A stretch of DNA of 64,000 nt from Streptomyces sp. CB02414. Lineage in GTDB: Bacteria > Actinomycetota > Actinomycetes > Streptomycetales > Streptomycetaceae. Of the stretch, positions 16,012-24,278 are shown in pieces. Location: positions 533,819 to 597,818 of the forward strand of contig NZ_LIPF01000005.1 of assembly GCF_001905385.1 (NCBI RefSeq), given 5' to 3'. The position numbers and the translations under genes were made by a program. The notes beneath the pieces are model-generated. The model saw only the letters and a list, made by a program, of their open reading frames with translations, was not told the origin of the DNA and did not search any database. Each line of letters starts with the position of its first letter. Within the stretch, counting starts at the first letter, position 1.

Positions 16012-16698
16012 ATGGCTTGTCATGATCACGCCATTAAAGGCCCCGCCGGGAGAGTCCGCCGGGCCGCGACCCTCGCCCTCGGTGCCCTGACCGCCGCGCT
16101 GCTCGCCCTGATCCCCTGGAGCGGCACCGCCGTCGCCCACGGTTCGGTCGTCGACCCCGCCTCCCGCAACTACGGCTGCTGGCTGCGCTGGGGCGACGAC
16201 TTCCAGAACCCCGCCATGGCCCAGGAAGACCCCATGTGCTGGCAGGCATGGCAGGACAACCCCAACGCCATGTGGAACTGGAACGGCTTGTACCGCAACG
16301 GCTCCGGCGGCAACTTCGAGGCCGTCGTACCCGACGGTCAGCTGTGCAGCGGCGGCCGTACCGAGGGCGGGCGCTACAACTCCCTGGACACCGTCGGCGC
16401 CTGGAAGACCACCGCGGTGGCGGACGACTTCACCGTCAAGCTGTACGACCAGGCCAGCCACGGTGCCGACTACTTCAAGGTCTACGTCTCCCGGCAGGGC
16501 TTTGACCCGACCACGCAGGCCCTCGGCTGGGACGACCTCCAGCTGCTCACCACCACGGGCAGCTACGCCCCCAGCCAGAACTACGAGATCCCGGTGAGCA
16601 CCTCGGGCCTGAGCGGCCGGCACGTCGTGTACACGATCTGGCAGGCGTCGCACATGGACCAGACGTACTTCCTGTGCAGCGACGTCGACTTCGGCTGA
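16012..16698 (+). CDS. AA10 lytic polysaccharide monooxygenase, secreted, single domain
   Basis: Copper enzyme that oxidatively cleaves crystalline polysaccharide. 228 aa; ATG at 16012 after GAGAGAAGGA. A signal peptide ends at AVA, so the mature protein starts with His43 (HGSVVDPASRNYGC), the first ligand of the copper histidine brace. The second is probably the His in LYDQASHGADYF. The fold is single-domain with no carbohydrate-binding module; several Cys suggest disulfides. The CebR box points to cellulose rather than chitin as substrate, although AA10 members of this size can act on either. Confidence 0.92.
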   Translation: MACHDHAIKGPAGRVRRAATLALGALTAALLALIPWSGTAVAHGSVVDPASRNYGCWLRWGDDFQNPAMAQEDPMCWQAWQDNPNAMWNWNGLYRNGSGGNFEAVVPDGQLCSGGRTEGGRYNSLDTVGAWKTTAVADDFTVKLYDQASHGADYFKVYVSRQGFDPTTQALGWDDLQLLTTTGSYAPSQNYEIPVSTSGLSGRHVVYTIWQASHMDQTYFLCSDVDFG

Positions 16699-16721
16699 TC
16701 CGCGCCACCCCGTCCCCCCAC

Positions 16722-16750
16722 CCCCGCCGGGCGCACCGCGTCCGGCGGGG
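16722..16750 (+). terminator. Hairpin terminator after the LPMO gene
   Basis: CCCCGCCGG (16722-16730) pairs with CCGGCGGGG (16742-16750), a perfect 9-bp stem with an 11-nt loop, 24 bp after the stop codon. No U-tract follows. Confidence 0.65.
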
Positions 16751-16819
16751 ACACCGGTCGGTGTGACAGTCCCGGCGAGGTACGCCGCGGCCGCCGCGGG
16801 CTGCGGTATACGTCCCCTC

Positions 16820-18520
16820 ATGGACCCGATGGACTACTACGACCTCGGCACCCACGGCCGTCCCGTGACGACCTCGTCGCCCGAGGCCCAGCGCTGGTTC
16901 GACCGCGGGCTGGTGTGGACGTACGCCTTCCACCACGAGGAGGCCGTCTCCTGCTTCGAGGCCGCCGCCGCGGCCGACCCGGACTGCGCCATGGCCCACT
17001 GGGGCATCGCCTACGCCCTCGGCCCGAACTACAACAAGCCGTGGGAGGCCTTCGACGCCGAGGAACTGACCCGGACCGTCGACCGCACCCACGCCGCCGT
17101 CGAACGCGCCCACGAAAGGGCGACCCTGGCCGCCACCCCGGTCGAACGAGCCCTGATCGGCGCCCTGCGCGCCCGTTACCCGCAGTCCCGGGCCGTCGAG
17201 GACTGCTCGGTGTGGAACGCGCCGTACGCCGAGAGCATGCGGGCCGTCCACGCACTTGCCCCGGACGACCTCGACGTGGCAACCCTCTACGCCGACGCGC
17301 TGATGAACCTGACACCCTGGCAGCTGTGGGACCTGCGCACCGGACGTCCGGCCGACGGAGCCCGCACCCTGGAGGCGAAGGACGTCCTCGACCGGGCCCT
17401 GGCCACCGAGGGCGGGCGCGCGCACCCCGGCGCCCTGCACCTCTACATTCACCTGATGGAGATGTCCGCCACCCCGGAGGCGGCCCTCACCGTCGCCGAC
17501 CGGTTGCGCGGCCTGGTCCCCGACGCCGGCCACCTCAACCACATGCCCTCGCACCTGGAGGTGCTGTGCGGCGACTACCGGCGCGTGGTGTCGGACAACG
17601 CCGCCGCGATCGCCGCCGACGAGAAGTACCGCGCCCGGGCCGGCGCGATGAACTTCTACACCCTCTACCGCGCGCACAACCATCACTTCAGGATCTACGG
17701 CGCGATGTTCCTCGGCCAGTACGAGACCGCCCTGGACGCCGCCGCGCGGCTGGAGGCGTCCGTTCCCGAGGAGCTGCTGCGCGTCGAGAGCCCGCCCATG
17801 GCCGACTGGCTGGAGGGCTTCCTCGCCATGCGGGTGCACGTCCTGATCCGCTTCGGCCGCTGGGCGGACATCCTCGGGCTGCCGCTGCCCACGGACCCGC
17901 GCCTGTACTGCGTGACGACCGCGATGCTCCACTACGCCCGCGGGGTCGCCCTCTCGGCCACCGGCAGGGTCGACGAGGCGGAGGCCGAACGCTTGCGCTT
18001 CCGCGAGGCGGTCGCCCGGGTGCCCGGGACGCGCACCCTGTTCAACAACACCTGCGCCGACATCCTCGCCATCGCCGCCGCCATGCTCGACGGAGAACTG
18101 GAGTACCGCAAGGGCGACCACGCCGCCGCCTTCGCCGCCCTGGAACGGTCGATCGCACTGGACGACAACCTCCCCTACGACGAGCCGTGGGGCTGGATGC
18201 AGCCCACCCGGCACGCCTACGGCGCCCTGCTCCTGGAACAGGGCCGCGTCGAAGAGGCCGAGGCGGTCTACCGGGCCGACCTCGGCCTGGACGACACCCT
18301 TCCGCGCGCCCTGCAGCACCCCGGCAACGTCTGGTCCCTGCACGGACTCCACGAGTGCCTGGAGCGGCTGGGCAAGGAGGGGGAGGCACGGATCGTGGCG
18401 CAGCAGCTCGGGCTCGCCGCGGCACTGGCGGACGTCCCGGTCGGCGCCTCCTGCTTCTGCCGCCTCGGCACGGCCCCGGACGCCGACGGCACCGGCGACT
18501 GCTGCGGCCCGGAGGGCTGA
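16820..18520 (+). CDS. Tetratricopeptide-repeat protein, probably cytoplasmic
   Basis: 566 aa from the ATG at 16820. There is no ribosome site, but a GGTATAC -10-like element lies 9-14 bp upstream, so the mRNA may be leaderless. No signal peptide. TPR-like helical pairs run through the protein: RWFDRGLVWTYAFHHEEAVSCFEAAAAADPDCAMAHWGIAYALGP near the start, then ALHLYIHLMEMSATPEAALTVADRL, and GALLLEQGRVEEAEAVYRADLGLD near the end. Conserved aromatic and His residues (HFRIYGAMFLGQYE) suggest a defined family rather than a generic scaffold. The Cys-rich end (CFCRLGTAPDADGTGDCCGPEG) could bind metal. No function known to me. Confidence 0.8.
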   Translation: MDPMDYYDLGTHGRPVTTSSPEAQRWFDRGLVWTYAFHHEEAVSCFEAAAAADPDCAMAHWGIAYALGPNYNKPWEAFDAEELTRTVDRTHAAVERAHERATLAATPVERALIGALRARYPQSRAVEDCSVWNAPYAESMRAVHALAPDDLDVATLYADALMNLTPWQLWDLRTGRPADGARTLEAKDVLDRALATEGGRAHPGALHLYIHLMEMSATPEAALTVADRLRGLVPDAGHLNHMPSHLEVLCGDYRRVVSDNAAAIAADEKYRARAGAMNFYTLYRAHNHHFRIYGAMFLGQYETALDAAARLEASVPEELLRVESPPMADWLEGFLAMRVHVLIRFGRWADILGLPLPTDPRLYCVTTAMLHYARGVALSATGRVDEAEAERLRFREAVARVPGTRTLFNNTCADILAIAAAMLDGELEYRKGDHAAAFAALERSIALDDNLPYDEPWGWMQPTRHAYGALLLEQGRVEEAEAVYRADLGLDDTLPRALQHPGNVWSLHGLHECLERLGKEGEARIVAQQLGLAAALADVPVGASCFCRLGTAPDADGTGDCCGPEG

Positions 18521-18635
18521 CCCGCCCGGCGTGCTGTGAGGGAGTGGTGGCAGGGGGCACCGGAGCCGGTGGGCGCGCCGGCCGGTCTATACGATGTCGC
18601 CTCGGACAAGGGACTGCGGCGGAAGGAGGCGGACC

Positions 18636-19022
18636 GTGACGGATCACCGGCGTCCGCGGCGGCGAGGCCAGGGCGAGCTGGAGGCACTGGTGCTGTCGGC
18701 GCTGCGCGAGGCGGACGGCCCGGCGACGGCCGGCTGGGTGCAGGAGCACCTGGGCGGCGACCTCGCCTACACCACGGTGATCACGATCCTCACCCGCCTG
18801 CTGGAGAAGGGCGCGGTCGACCGTGAGCGCGTCGGCCGGTCCTTCGCCTGGACGGCCGCCTCGGACCAGGCGGGCCTCGCCGCCCGCAAGATGCGCAAGG
18901 TCCTGGACTCGGAGAGCGACCGGTCGGCGGTGCTGGCCAGCTTCGTGACCGGGCTCGACGCGGACGACGAGCGGCTGCTGCGCACGCTGCTGGGCCACAC
19001 ACCCGACGCGGGGGACGGCTGA
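18636..19022 (+). CDS. BlaI/MecI/CopY-family repressor
   Basis: 128 aa from a GTG at 18636 with GGAGG about 7 bp upstream. The winged helix-turn-helix is at about 10-75: RRGQGELEALVLSALREADGPATAGWVQEHLGGDLAYTTVITILTRLLEKGAVDRERVGRSFAWTA. The helical dimerisation region follows. BlaI-type repressors are cleaved after a partner BlaR1-like membrane protease senses a signal. The partner gene follows after 6 bp. The target genes are not evident here; no beta-lactamase or other cell-wall enzyme is adjacent. Confidence 0.9.
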   Translation: MTDHRRPRRRGQGELEALVLSALREADGPATAGWVQEHLGGDLAYTTVITILTRLLEKGAVDRERVGRSFAWTAASDQAGLAARKMRKVLDSESDRSAVLASFVTGLDADDERLLRTLLGHTPDAGDG

Positions 19023-19028
19023 CGCCGC

Positions 19029-19961
19029 ATGGGGGTCTTCGTCTTCCTGCCGCTGGTCCTGCCGCTGACGGCGTGGCCGATCGCCCGGCTGGCCGAACAG
19101 CATCTGCACCCGCGGACCGCCACCCGGCTGCTCACCGCGGTGGCCGCGGTGATGGCCCTGTGCAGCACGGTGTGTCTGGCCCTGGTGATGGTGGTCGGCA
19201 CCGCCCAGCTGCCGGGCAACCCCCTGCCCGACGGCTGGTCCGACCCCGAGGTGCGGGCGGCGGTGCCGTACGACGAGGTCGTCGGCAAGGCGGCGATCCC
19301 CGCGCTGTGCGCCGTGGTCGCGGCGTCGGCGCGGGCCCTGTGGCGGCACGGCAGGGTGCGCCGCCGCGCCCACCGGGCGCTGGCCGGGCTGCCGGGCACC
19401 GGGGTGGCCGTGCTGCCGGACGAGGTGCCCTACGCGTACGCGCTGCCCGGCGGGCGCCGGGACCGGGTGGTGGTGAGCACGGCCCTGCTCGACCGTCTCG
19501 AACCGGCCGAGCGCCGAGCGCTGTTCGCGCACGAGCGGGCCCACCTGGCCGCCCGCCACCACCGCTTCCTGCTCGCCGTCCGGCTCGCCGCGCTGGCCAA
19601 CCCCTTCCTGCGGCCCCTGCGGACCGCCGTGGCCTACACGGCGGAGCGGTGGGCCGACGAGGCGGCCGCGCGAGTGGTCGGCGACCGCCGCGCGGTGGCG
19701 ACGGCGATCGGCAAGGCGGCCCTCGTCTCCCGGGGCACCCCCGTGGCCACGCTCGCCGGGCTCGCGGCGCCCGGCCCGGTGCCGCGCCGGGTCGCGGCGC
19801 TGCTGGGGCCGGCTCCCGCGGTCCGCACCTGGCCCTCGCTGTTCACCTCGGTGGGCCTGGCGGCGTGGGCCGCGGCCGCCGGAACCGCCGTGTCGGCGAT
19901 GTCGTCGGCGAACGCCGCCGTCACGATGTTCCTGATCCTGCGCGCCGCCACTCCTCTCTGA
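19029..19961 (+). CDS. M56/M48-type membrane zinc metalloprotease (BlaR1-like without sensor domain)
   Basis: 310 aa, ATG at 19029. Two or three N-terminal membrane helices (FVFLPLVLPLTAWPIARL, LLTAVAAVMALCSTVCLALVMVV, AAIPALCAVVAASARAL). Then a cytoplasmic protease domain with the zinc motif HERAH (FAHERAHLAARHH) near residue 175 and a downstream third ligand region (AERWADEAAARVVGD). One C-terminal helix follows. No penicillin-binding sensor domain is present, so it is the short actinobacterial form. It forms a two-gene unit with the BlaI-type repressor, which it probably inactivates. Confidence 0.88.
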   Translation: MGVFVFLPLVLPLTAWPIARLAEQHLHPRTATRLLTAVAAVMALCSTVCLALVMVVGTAQLPGNPLPDGWSDPEVRAAVPYDEVVGKAAIPALCAVVAASARALWRHGRVRRRAHRALAGLPGTGVAVLPDEVPYAYALPGGRRDRVVVSTALLDRLEPAERRALFAHERAHLAARHHRFLLAVRLAALANPFLRPLRTAVAYTAERWADEAAARVVGDRRAVATAIGKAALVSRGTPVATLAGLAAPGPVPRRVAALLGPAPAVRTWPSLFTSVGLAAWAAAAGTAVSAMSSANAAVTMFLILRAATPL

Positions 19962-20371
19962 GGGACCTTCTTTCCCCGGAGAAGACGCAGGTCACAGGCT
20001 CAGTCGCAGAACATTTTCACTCGATCGGGTGAGCGGCCAATCCGGCGCCGGCCCGGCTCCGGATTCCCCGTGTGAGGGAAGAACCGAGGACACACCGACA
20101 GCGCACCGACCGACCGTCCTCCTTGCCGTCCATACGCGCGGGGCGGCTCGGCCCTCACACGCCCGCGCCGGGAACCCCGTCGAGCGGGGTCGGCCCCGCG
20201 GCGAGCGCGGAACCTCCGAGTGCGCTCGCCGCGAAGAGGGACGCCGACGGGGACCGGCGCGGGTCCGTCGACTGACGACGGGCGGGGCCGCGCACCCCGC
20301 CGACCGACCACCACTTCACCGTACTCCGCACCAACGCGGCCTCAGTGCTGCCCTTTTATCCGGGAGAATCC
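19962..20371 (+). other. 410-bp intergenic region: SigK-type promoter and long leader of the fasciclin gene
   Basis: No convincing gene. It carries the promoter CCAATCC-N15-CCGGATT at 20037-20065, leaving about 300 nt between it and the fasciclin ATG at 20372. The leader is GC-rich with several possible hairpins, for example around GAGTGCGCTCGCCG (about 20217-20230). An open frame beginning with GTG near 20072 codes an Arg/Pro-rich peptide with no family look; I do not call it. A second, nearer promoter cannot be excluded. Confidence 0.6.
20037..20065 (+). promoter_or_regulatory. SigK-type ECF promoter upstream of the fasciclin lipoprotein
   Basis: CCAATCC (20037-20043), 15-bp spacer, CCGGATT (20059-20065). 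The same two boxes with the same spacer occur before the FAD-oxidoreductase operon (22928-22956) and before the sigK gene itself (30329-30357, minus strand). Three identical arrangements in front of genes of one known regulon make this a strong candidate for the promoter read by the sigma factor at 29699-30283. Confidence 0.78.
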
Positions 20372-21031
20372 ATGAACGCCCGTATTCGCCGCTCCGCCGT
20401 CGCCGTCGCCGCGGCCGCCATCCTGCCCCTGGCCCTGGTCGCCTGCTCCGACGACGGCGACAGCGGCTCGTCGGACTCCGCCCAGGCGGCCTCCTCCGCC
20501 CCCGCCGCCACCGACGACCAGTCCGCCGGTGACGGCGGCGACATGGCCGGCGCCGACGAGCCGTTCGGCCCGGCCTGTTCCTCCGTGCCGAAGGAGGGCG
20601 CCGGTTCCTTCGACGGCATGGCCAAGGACCCGGTGGCCACCGCCGCCTCCAACAACCCGGCCCTGTCCACCCTGGTGACGGCGGTGAAGAAGGCCGGCCT
20701 CGTCGACACGCTCAACAACGCCGAGAACATCACGGTGTTCGCCCCGACCAACGACGCCTTCGCCAAGATCCCGAAGGCCGACCTGGACAAGGTGCTGGCC
20801 GACAAGGAGATGCTCACCAACATCCTGACCTACCACGTCGTGGGCCAGAAGCTCGCGCCGAGGGACCTGGAGAACGGCTCCTTCGAGACGCTGCAGAAGT
20901 CGAAGCTGACCACCTCCGGCTCCGACGAGGCCTACACGGTCAACGATTCCGCGAAGGTCGTCTGCGGCAACGTGAAGACCGCCAACGCCAACGTGTACAT
21001 CATCGACACCGTCCTCATGCCCAAGAGCTGA
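20372..21031 (+). CDS. Fasciclin-domain lipoprotein, MPT70/MPT83-like
   Basis: 219 aa, ATG at 20372 after GGGAGA. Lipoprotein signal with lipobox LVAC and acylated Cys25, then a Ser/Ala/Asp-rich spacer to about residue 65. A single FAS1 domain follows (DPVATAASNNPALSTLVTAVKKAGLVDTLN, NITVFAPTNDAFAKIP, LTNILTYHVVGQKL, VYIIDTVLMP). The sequence is very close in pattern to M. tuberculosis MPT70/MPT83, including the paired Cys (GPACS and VVCGNV). Those proteins are the main SigK targets there. Probably membrane-anchored and extracellular; molecular role not established. Confidence 0.93.
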   Translation: MNARIRRSAVAVAAAAILPLALVACSDDGDSGSSDSAQAASSAPAATDDQSAGDGGDMAGADEPFGPACSSVPKEGAGSFDGMAKDPVATAASNNPALSTLVTAVKKAGLVDTLNNAENITVFAPTNDAFAKIPKADLDKVLADKEMLTNILTYHVVGQKLAPRDLENGSFETLQKSKLTTSGSDEAYTVNDSAKVVCGNVKTANANVYIIDTVLMPKS

Positions 21032-21044
21032 CACGCGGGCGGAC

Positions 21045-21084
21045 GGCGCCGGGTGCGGTCGGGCAGACGGCCGCACCCGGCGCC
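21045..21084 (+). terminator. Hairpin terminator after the fasciclin gene
   Basis: GGCGCCGGGTGCGG (21045-21058) and CCGCACCCGGCGCC (21071-21084) form a perfect 14-bp stem with a 12-nt loop, 13 bp after the stop. It can serve both the fasciclin gene and the convergent gene at 21105. Confidence 0.82.
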
Positions 21085-21104
21085 GCCCCGTGCCTGCCTC
21101 CGGT

Positions 21105-21557
21105 TCAGTCCATCAGCCCGGCGGCGAGCGCGGCCCCCAGCTCCCAGCAGGCCTCGAGATCGGCCTTGCCGGGCTCACCGGCCACGGTCACCGCCGGCGC
21201 CGCCCGCTGCCAGCCGAGGCCCGTGGTGACCGCCTCGATGCCGCGCACCGCGCCGGTGGTGTCGCTGCCGCCGTGCACGTAGTAGCCGAACGGGCGGCCC
21301 CGCGTCTCGTCGAGGCAGGGGTAGTAGACCTGGTCGAAGAAGTGCTTCAGCGCCCCCGACATGTAACCCAGGTTGGCCGGCGTGCCCAGCACGTATCCGT
21401 CGGCCTCCAGCACGTCGGCCGCGGTCGCCGCCAGCGCCGCGCGCCGGACCACCCGTACGCCCTCGATTTCCGGATCGGTCGCCCCGGACACGACGGATTC
21501 CAGCATCGCCTGACAGTTCGGCGACGGCGTGTGGTGCACGATCAGCAAAGTGGTCAC
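21105..21557 (-). CDS. Flavodoxin-like NAD(P)H oxidoreductase family protein
   Basis: 150 aa from a GTG at 21557. Short flavodoxin fold: the FMN phosphate loop is at the N-terminus (TLLIVHHTPSPNCQAMLESV), followed by ADGYVLGTPANLGYMSGALKHFFDQVYYPCLDETRGRPFGYYVHGGSDTTGAVRGIEAVTTGLGW. This layout is typical of NADPH-dependent FMN reductase or flavodoxin-family proteins of actinobacteria. The closest activity is probably FMN-dependent reduction; substrate unknown. It is transcribed away from the hydrolase gene's stop with an 80-bp gap. Confidence 0.85.
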   Translation of the reverse strand: MTTLLIVHHTPSPNCQAMLESVVSGATDPEIEGVRVVRRAALAATAADVLEADGYVLGTPANLGYMSGALKHFFDQVYYPCLDETRGRPFGYYVHGGSDTTGAVRGIEAVTTGLGWQRAAPAVTVAGEPGKADLEACWELGAALAAGLMD

Positions 21558-21637
21558 ACCCGAAGCCTGCCGTCCGACGCCCCGCGGGGGCAAGGAACGC
21601 CACCCCGGTCCGCTGCCCACCCACCGGCACGGCGCCG

Positions 21638-22336
21638 TCACAGAACCACGGGATCGACGGTCGTGGTGGCCCGGGTGAAGAGCCCGGAGGGGGCCGTGCC
21701 GGGGGCGAGGAGGTGGGCCACCGCCGAGGTCGCCGTGTGGTGCCAGCGGCCGTGGTGGCGGAGCATGGCGTGGTCGCCGCCCGCCACCAGCAGCATGCCG
21801 GCCAGGGCGCCGGCGGCGCGGGCGCGGGAGACGTACGCGGCGGACTCCCCGGGGTCGGTGATCCGGTCGCGGCTTCCGTGCAGGACGAGGACGTGCCGGT
21901 CCCGCAACTGCGCGACGGGCTCGCCGGGCGGGCACCAGGGAGCGAGGGCCACCACACCGCGCACCTGAGGAGCGTCCGCGGCCCGCAGGGCGGCCCGGCC
22001 GCCCATGGAGTGCCCCAGCAGCACCACCGGCACGTCACCCACCAGTTCACGCAGCTCGGCGAGCGCCCGCACGGTGTCCTCCAGGGGCTCCGCGCCCGCG
22101 CCGTTCCAGCCGCGCCGGCGGTAGCGCACCTGACCCAGCAGCACGTCGTCCCGGTCGGTCCGTGACCTCAGGGTGCGCAGGAAAGGGTGCATCCGCAGCG
22201 CTGCCAGGTGCCAGGGCCGTGCGGTCCGGCGGCTCTCCGCCCGGCCGCCGTGCAGCACCAGCACGGCCGCACGCGCCCGCGCCGGCCGGCGGCGTACGAC
22301 CAGCGCCCTCGTCGACGCCTCGTCGTGCGTGCTCAT
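21638..22336 (-). CDS. Alpha/beta hydrolase
   Basis: 232 aa from the ATG at 22336, preceded by GGGGGAG; an upstream in-frame start at 22369 is less likely. Alpha/beta-hydrolase fold: oxyanion region VLVLHGGRAESRRT near 25-40, nucleophile elbow GHSMGG near 107, acid region GSRDRITDPGE near 150, and His in GGDHAMLRHHGRWH near 185. It resembles dienelactone-hydrolase-like or serine-aminopeptidase-like hydrolases. No substrate is suggested by the context. Confidence 0.86.
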   Translation of the reverse strand: MSTHDEASTRALVVRRRPARARAAVLVLHGGRAESRRTARPWHLAALRMHPFLRTLRSRTDRDDVLLGQVRYRRRGWNGAGAEPLEDTVRALAELRELVGDVPVVLLGHSMGGRAALRAADAPQVRGVVALAPWCPPGEPVAQLRDRHVLVLHGSRDRITDPGESAAYVSRARAAGALAGMLLVAGGDHAMLRHHGRWHHTATSAVAHLLAPGTAPSGLFTRATTTVDPVVL

Positions 22337-22435
22337 GTGCTCCCCCTCGTCATTCCCGCCGGTCGGCACCGACCAGCGGCGATCATCCGTGATCCGTTGC
22401 CGCGCGGCGGGCGGATGGGTGCATTCGCCCGGTCG

Positions 22436-22840
22436 TCAGCCCAGGTCCGCCCACACAGTGTGCCCGCCACCGACCGGCCGGTCGTCCCAGCGGGAGCACA
22501 GTGCGTCGACGAGGAACAGCCCCCGGCCGGACTCCGCCCAGCCGAACGACGGATGCCGCCACCGGCCCCGGACGCGGCCGGTGTCGAAGGCGGCACCGGC
22601 GTCGGTGACCTCCACGCGCACCGAGGGCCGGCCGTGCGGCGCGCAGAGGATGGTCAGTGCCACGCGCACCGGGGGCCTTCCGTGCCGCAGGGCGTTGCTC
22701 AGCAGTTCGGTGACGACCAGCTCCGCGTCGGGGGCGAGTGCGCCGGTTCCCCAGCGGTCCAACTGGTCCCGCACACCGTCGCGCACCAAGCGCGCGCTTT
22801 GGCTGTCCCGGCAGCCGGCCAGTTCGCAGGTCGCTTTCAT
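22436..22840 (-). CDS. RsbW-like ATP-binding protein (HATPase_c)
   Basis: 134 aa. Serine-kinase or anti-sigma-type ATPase of the RsbW/SpoIIAB fold: N-box ELVVTELLSNALRHG (about 40-55), G1 box VTDAGAAFD (about 78-86), G2 box GRGLFLVDALCSRW (about 105-118). Streptomycetes have dozens of such proteins acting on sigma factors or anti-anti-sigma partners. No partner gene is next to it. It sits divergently between the hydrolase and the SigK-type operon. Confidence 0.9.
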   Translation of the reverse strand: MKATCELAGCRDSQSARLVRDGVRDQLDRWGTGALAPDAELVVTELLSNALRHGRPPVRVALTILCAPHGRPSVRVEVTDAGAAFDTGRVRGRWRHPSFGWAESGRGLFLVDALCSRWDDRPVGGGHTVWADLG

Positions 22841-22927
22841 GATGCTTCATCCCTTTTCATCTCTCTCCCTGAGTGATTCGTTGCCGCACGGCGGCCGGAT
22901 GGCCCGGGCTGGTCGTCGGAACTTCCG

Positions 22928-22956
22928 CCAATCCGCCCGGCCCGCGGCCCCGGATT
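22928..22956 (+). promoter_or_regulatory. SigK-type ECF promoter of the FAD oxidoreductase-CFA operon
   Basis: CCAATCC (22928-22934), 15-bp spacer, CCGGATT (22950-22956) followed by ACCC; the start codon is 41 bp further on at 22998. The -10 and its ACCC extension are also seen at the sigK promoter (TCGGATTACCC). The match in sequence and spacing to the promoters at 20037 and 30329 supports a shared sigma factor. Confidence 0.8.
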
Positions 22957-22997
22957 ACCCACGCCAGTTGTTGATCACCAGGGGTGGAGGAGAAGCG

Positions 22998-24278
22998 ATG
23001 CCGCGAGCGTCAGGGGAGGCCGCACGCCGTACCGCCGTCGTCGGCAGTGGAGTGGCGGGGCTGACCGCCGCGTACGTACTGGACCGCGCGCACCGCGTCA
23101 CCCTCTACGAGGCCGACGACCGCCTCGGCGGGCACGCCCACACCCACGACCTGACGTCGGCGGACGGCCGGGTCGACCGTGTCGACTCCGGGTTCATCGT
23201 GCACAACCGCCGCACCTATCCGAACCTGCTGCGCCTCTTCGATGAACTCGGCGTCGCCACGCAGGAGTCGGAGATGAGCATGTCGGTGCGGTGCGAGGGG
23301 TGCGGACTGGAGTACGCGGGCGCCCGCGGCCCGGCCGGGCTCCTCGCGCGCCCGGGCAACGCCCTGCGCGGCCCGTACCTGCGCATGCTCGCCGAGGTGC
23401 CCCGCTTCCACCGGGCCGCCCGCCGGCTGCTGCTCGCCGAAGACGACCCCGGACTCACCCTGGGGGAGTTCCTGGACCGCGAGGGCTTCTCGCCGTACTT
23501 CCGGGCCCACTTCATGACACCGGTCGTCTCCGCCGTCTGGTCCTGCGACGCCGCCACGGCCCTGCGCTACCCGGCCGCCTACCTGTTCCGCTTCCTGCAC
23601 CACCACGGCCTGCTCGCCGTGGGCGGCTCACCGGTGTGGCGCACCGTCACCGGCGGCTCCCGCTCCTACGTGGACCGGATCGCCCGGCGACTGCCCGACG
23701 TCCGCACCGCCACCCCGGTGCGTTCGGTGACCCGGCACCCGGACGGCGTGGACATCACCGCCGCCGACGGCACCACGGACACGTACGACCACGTGGTGAT
23801 CGCCGTCCACCCCGACCAGGCGCTGGAGTTGCTGGCCGACCCGACGCCCGAGGAGAAGGAAGTGCTCGGCGCCTTCCGGTACTCCCGCAACACCACCCTC
23901 CTGCACACCGACACCGCCCTCCTCCCGCGCTCACGGGGAGCCCGCTCCTCCTGGAACTACCTCATGCCCGCCTGCGACGCCGGCGCCGACCGGGTCCGCG
24001 TCAGCTACGACATGAACCGCCTGCAACGCCTCGACGCCGCCGACACCTACGTCGTCACCCTGGGCGGCGAGGACCGGGTCGACCCCGGCCGGGTGCTGGT
24101 CCGCATGACCTACGAACACCCCGTGTACACGCCCGAGTCGGTCGCTGCCCAGCGCCGCCTCCCCGGCCTGCGCACGCCGGTCACCGCCTACGCCGGCGCC
24201 TACCACGGCTGGGGCTTCCACGAGGACGGCTGCCGTTCCGGGGTGGAGGCCGCCGCGGCCCTCGGAGTCACCTGGTGA
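22998..24278 (+). CDS. FAD-dependent oxidoreductase of the SigK/CFA operon (Rv0449c-like)
   Basis: 426 aa; ATG at 22998 after GGAGGAGAAG. Amine-oxidase-type flavoprotein: dinucleotide motif VVGSGVAGLTAAYVLD (about 14-30), LYEADDRLGGHAHTH (about 37-50), then VDSGFIVHNRRTYPNLLRLFDELGV. C-terminal FAD contact GAYHGWGFHEDGCRSGVEAA. This family is regularly encoded next to cyclopropane-fatty-acid synthase and DUF1365, and in M. tuberculosis corresponds to Rv0449c. A role in modifying unsaturated or cyclopropanated acyl chains is likely but unproven. First gene of a five-gene operon with 4-bp overlaps throughout. Confidence 0.88.
   Translation: MPRASGEAARRTAVVGSGVAGLTAAYVLDRAHRVTLYEADDRLGGHAHTHDLTSADGRVDRVDSGFIVHNRRTYPNLLRLFDELGVATQESEMSMSVRCEGCGLEYAGARGPAGLLARPGNALRGPYLRMLAEVPRFHRAARRLLLAEDDPGLTLGEFLDREGFSPYFRAHFMTPVVSAVWSCDAATALRYPAAYLFRFLHHHGLLAVGGSPVWRTVTGGSRSYVDRIARRLPDVRTATPVRSVTRHPDGVDITAADGTTDTYDHVVIAVHPDQALELLADPTPEEKEVLGAFRYSRNTTLLHTDTALLPRSRGARSSWNYLMPACDAGADRVRVSYDMNRLQRLDAADTYVVTLGGEDRVDPGRVLVRMTYEHPVYTPESVAAQRRLPGLRTPVTAYAGAYHGWGFHEDGCRSGVEAAAALGVTW

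Noticed and set aside
16547..18352. 601-codon open frame antisense to the TPR protein
   Set aside because: Low-complexity Gly/Val/His composition, no start signal, and it mirrors the codon structure of the real gene on the other strand.
20072..20275. Leaderless small ORF starting just after the SigK promoter
   Set aside because: Arg/Pro/Ser-rich translation with no domain features; the GTG position may be chance.
22173..22997. In-frame upstream extension of the FAD oxidoreductase
   Set aside because: The extension runs antisense through the hydrolase and ATPase genes, has no conserved sequence, and the ATG at 22998 has a strong ribosome site and a promoter 41 bp upstream.
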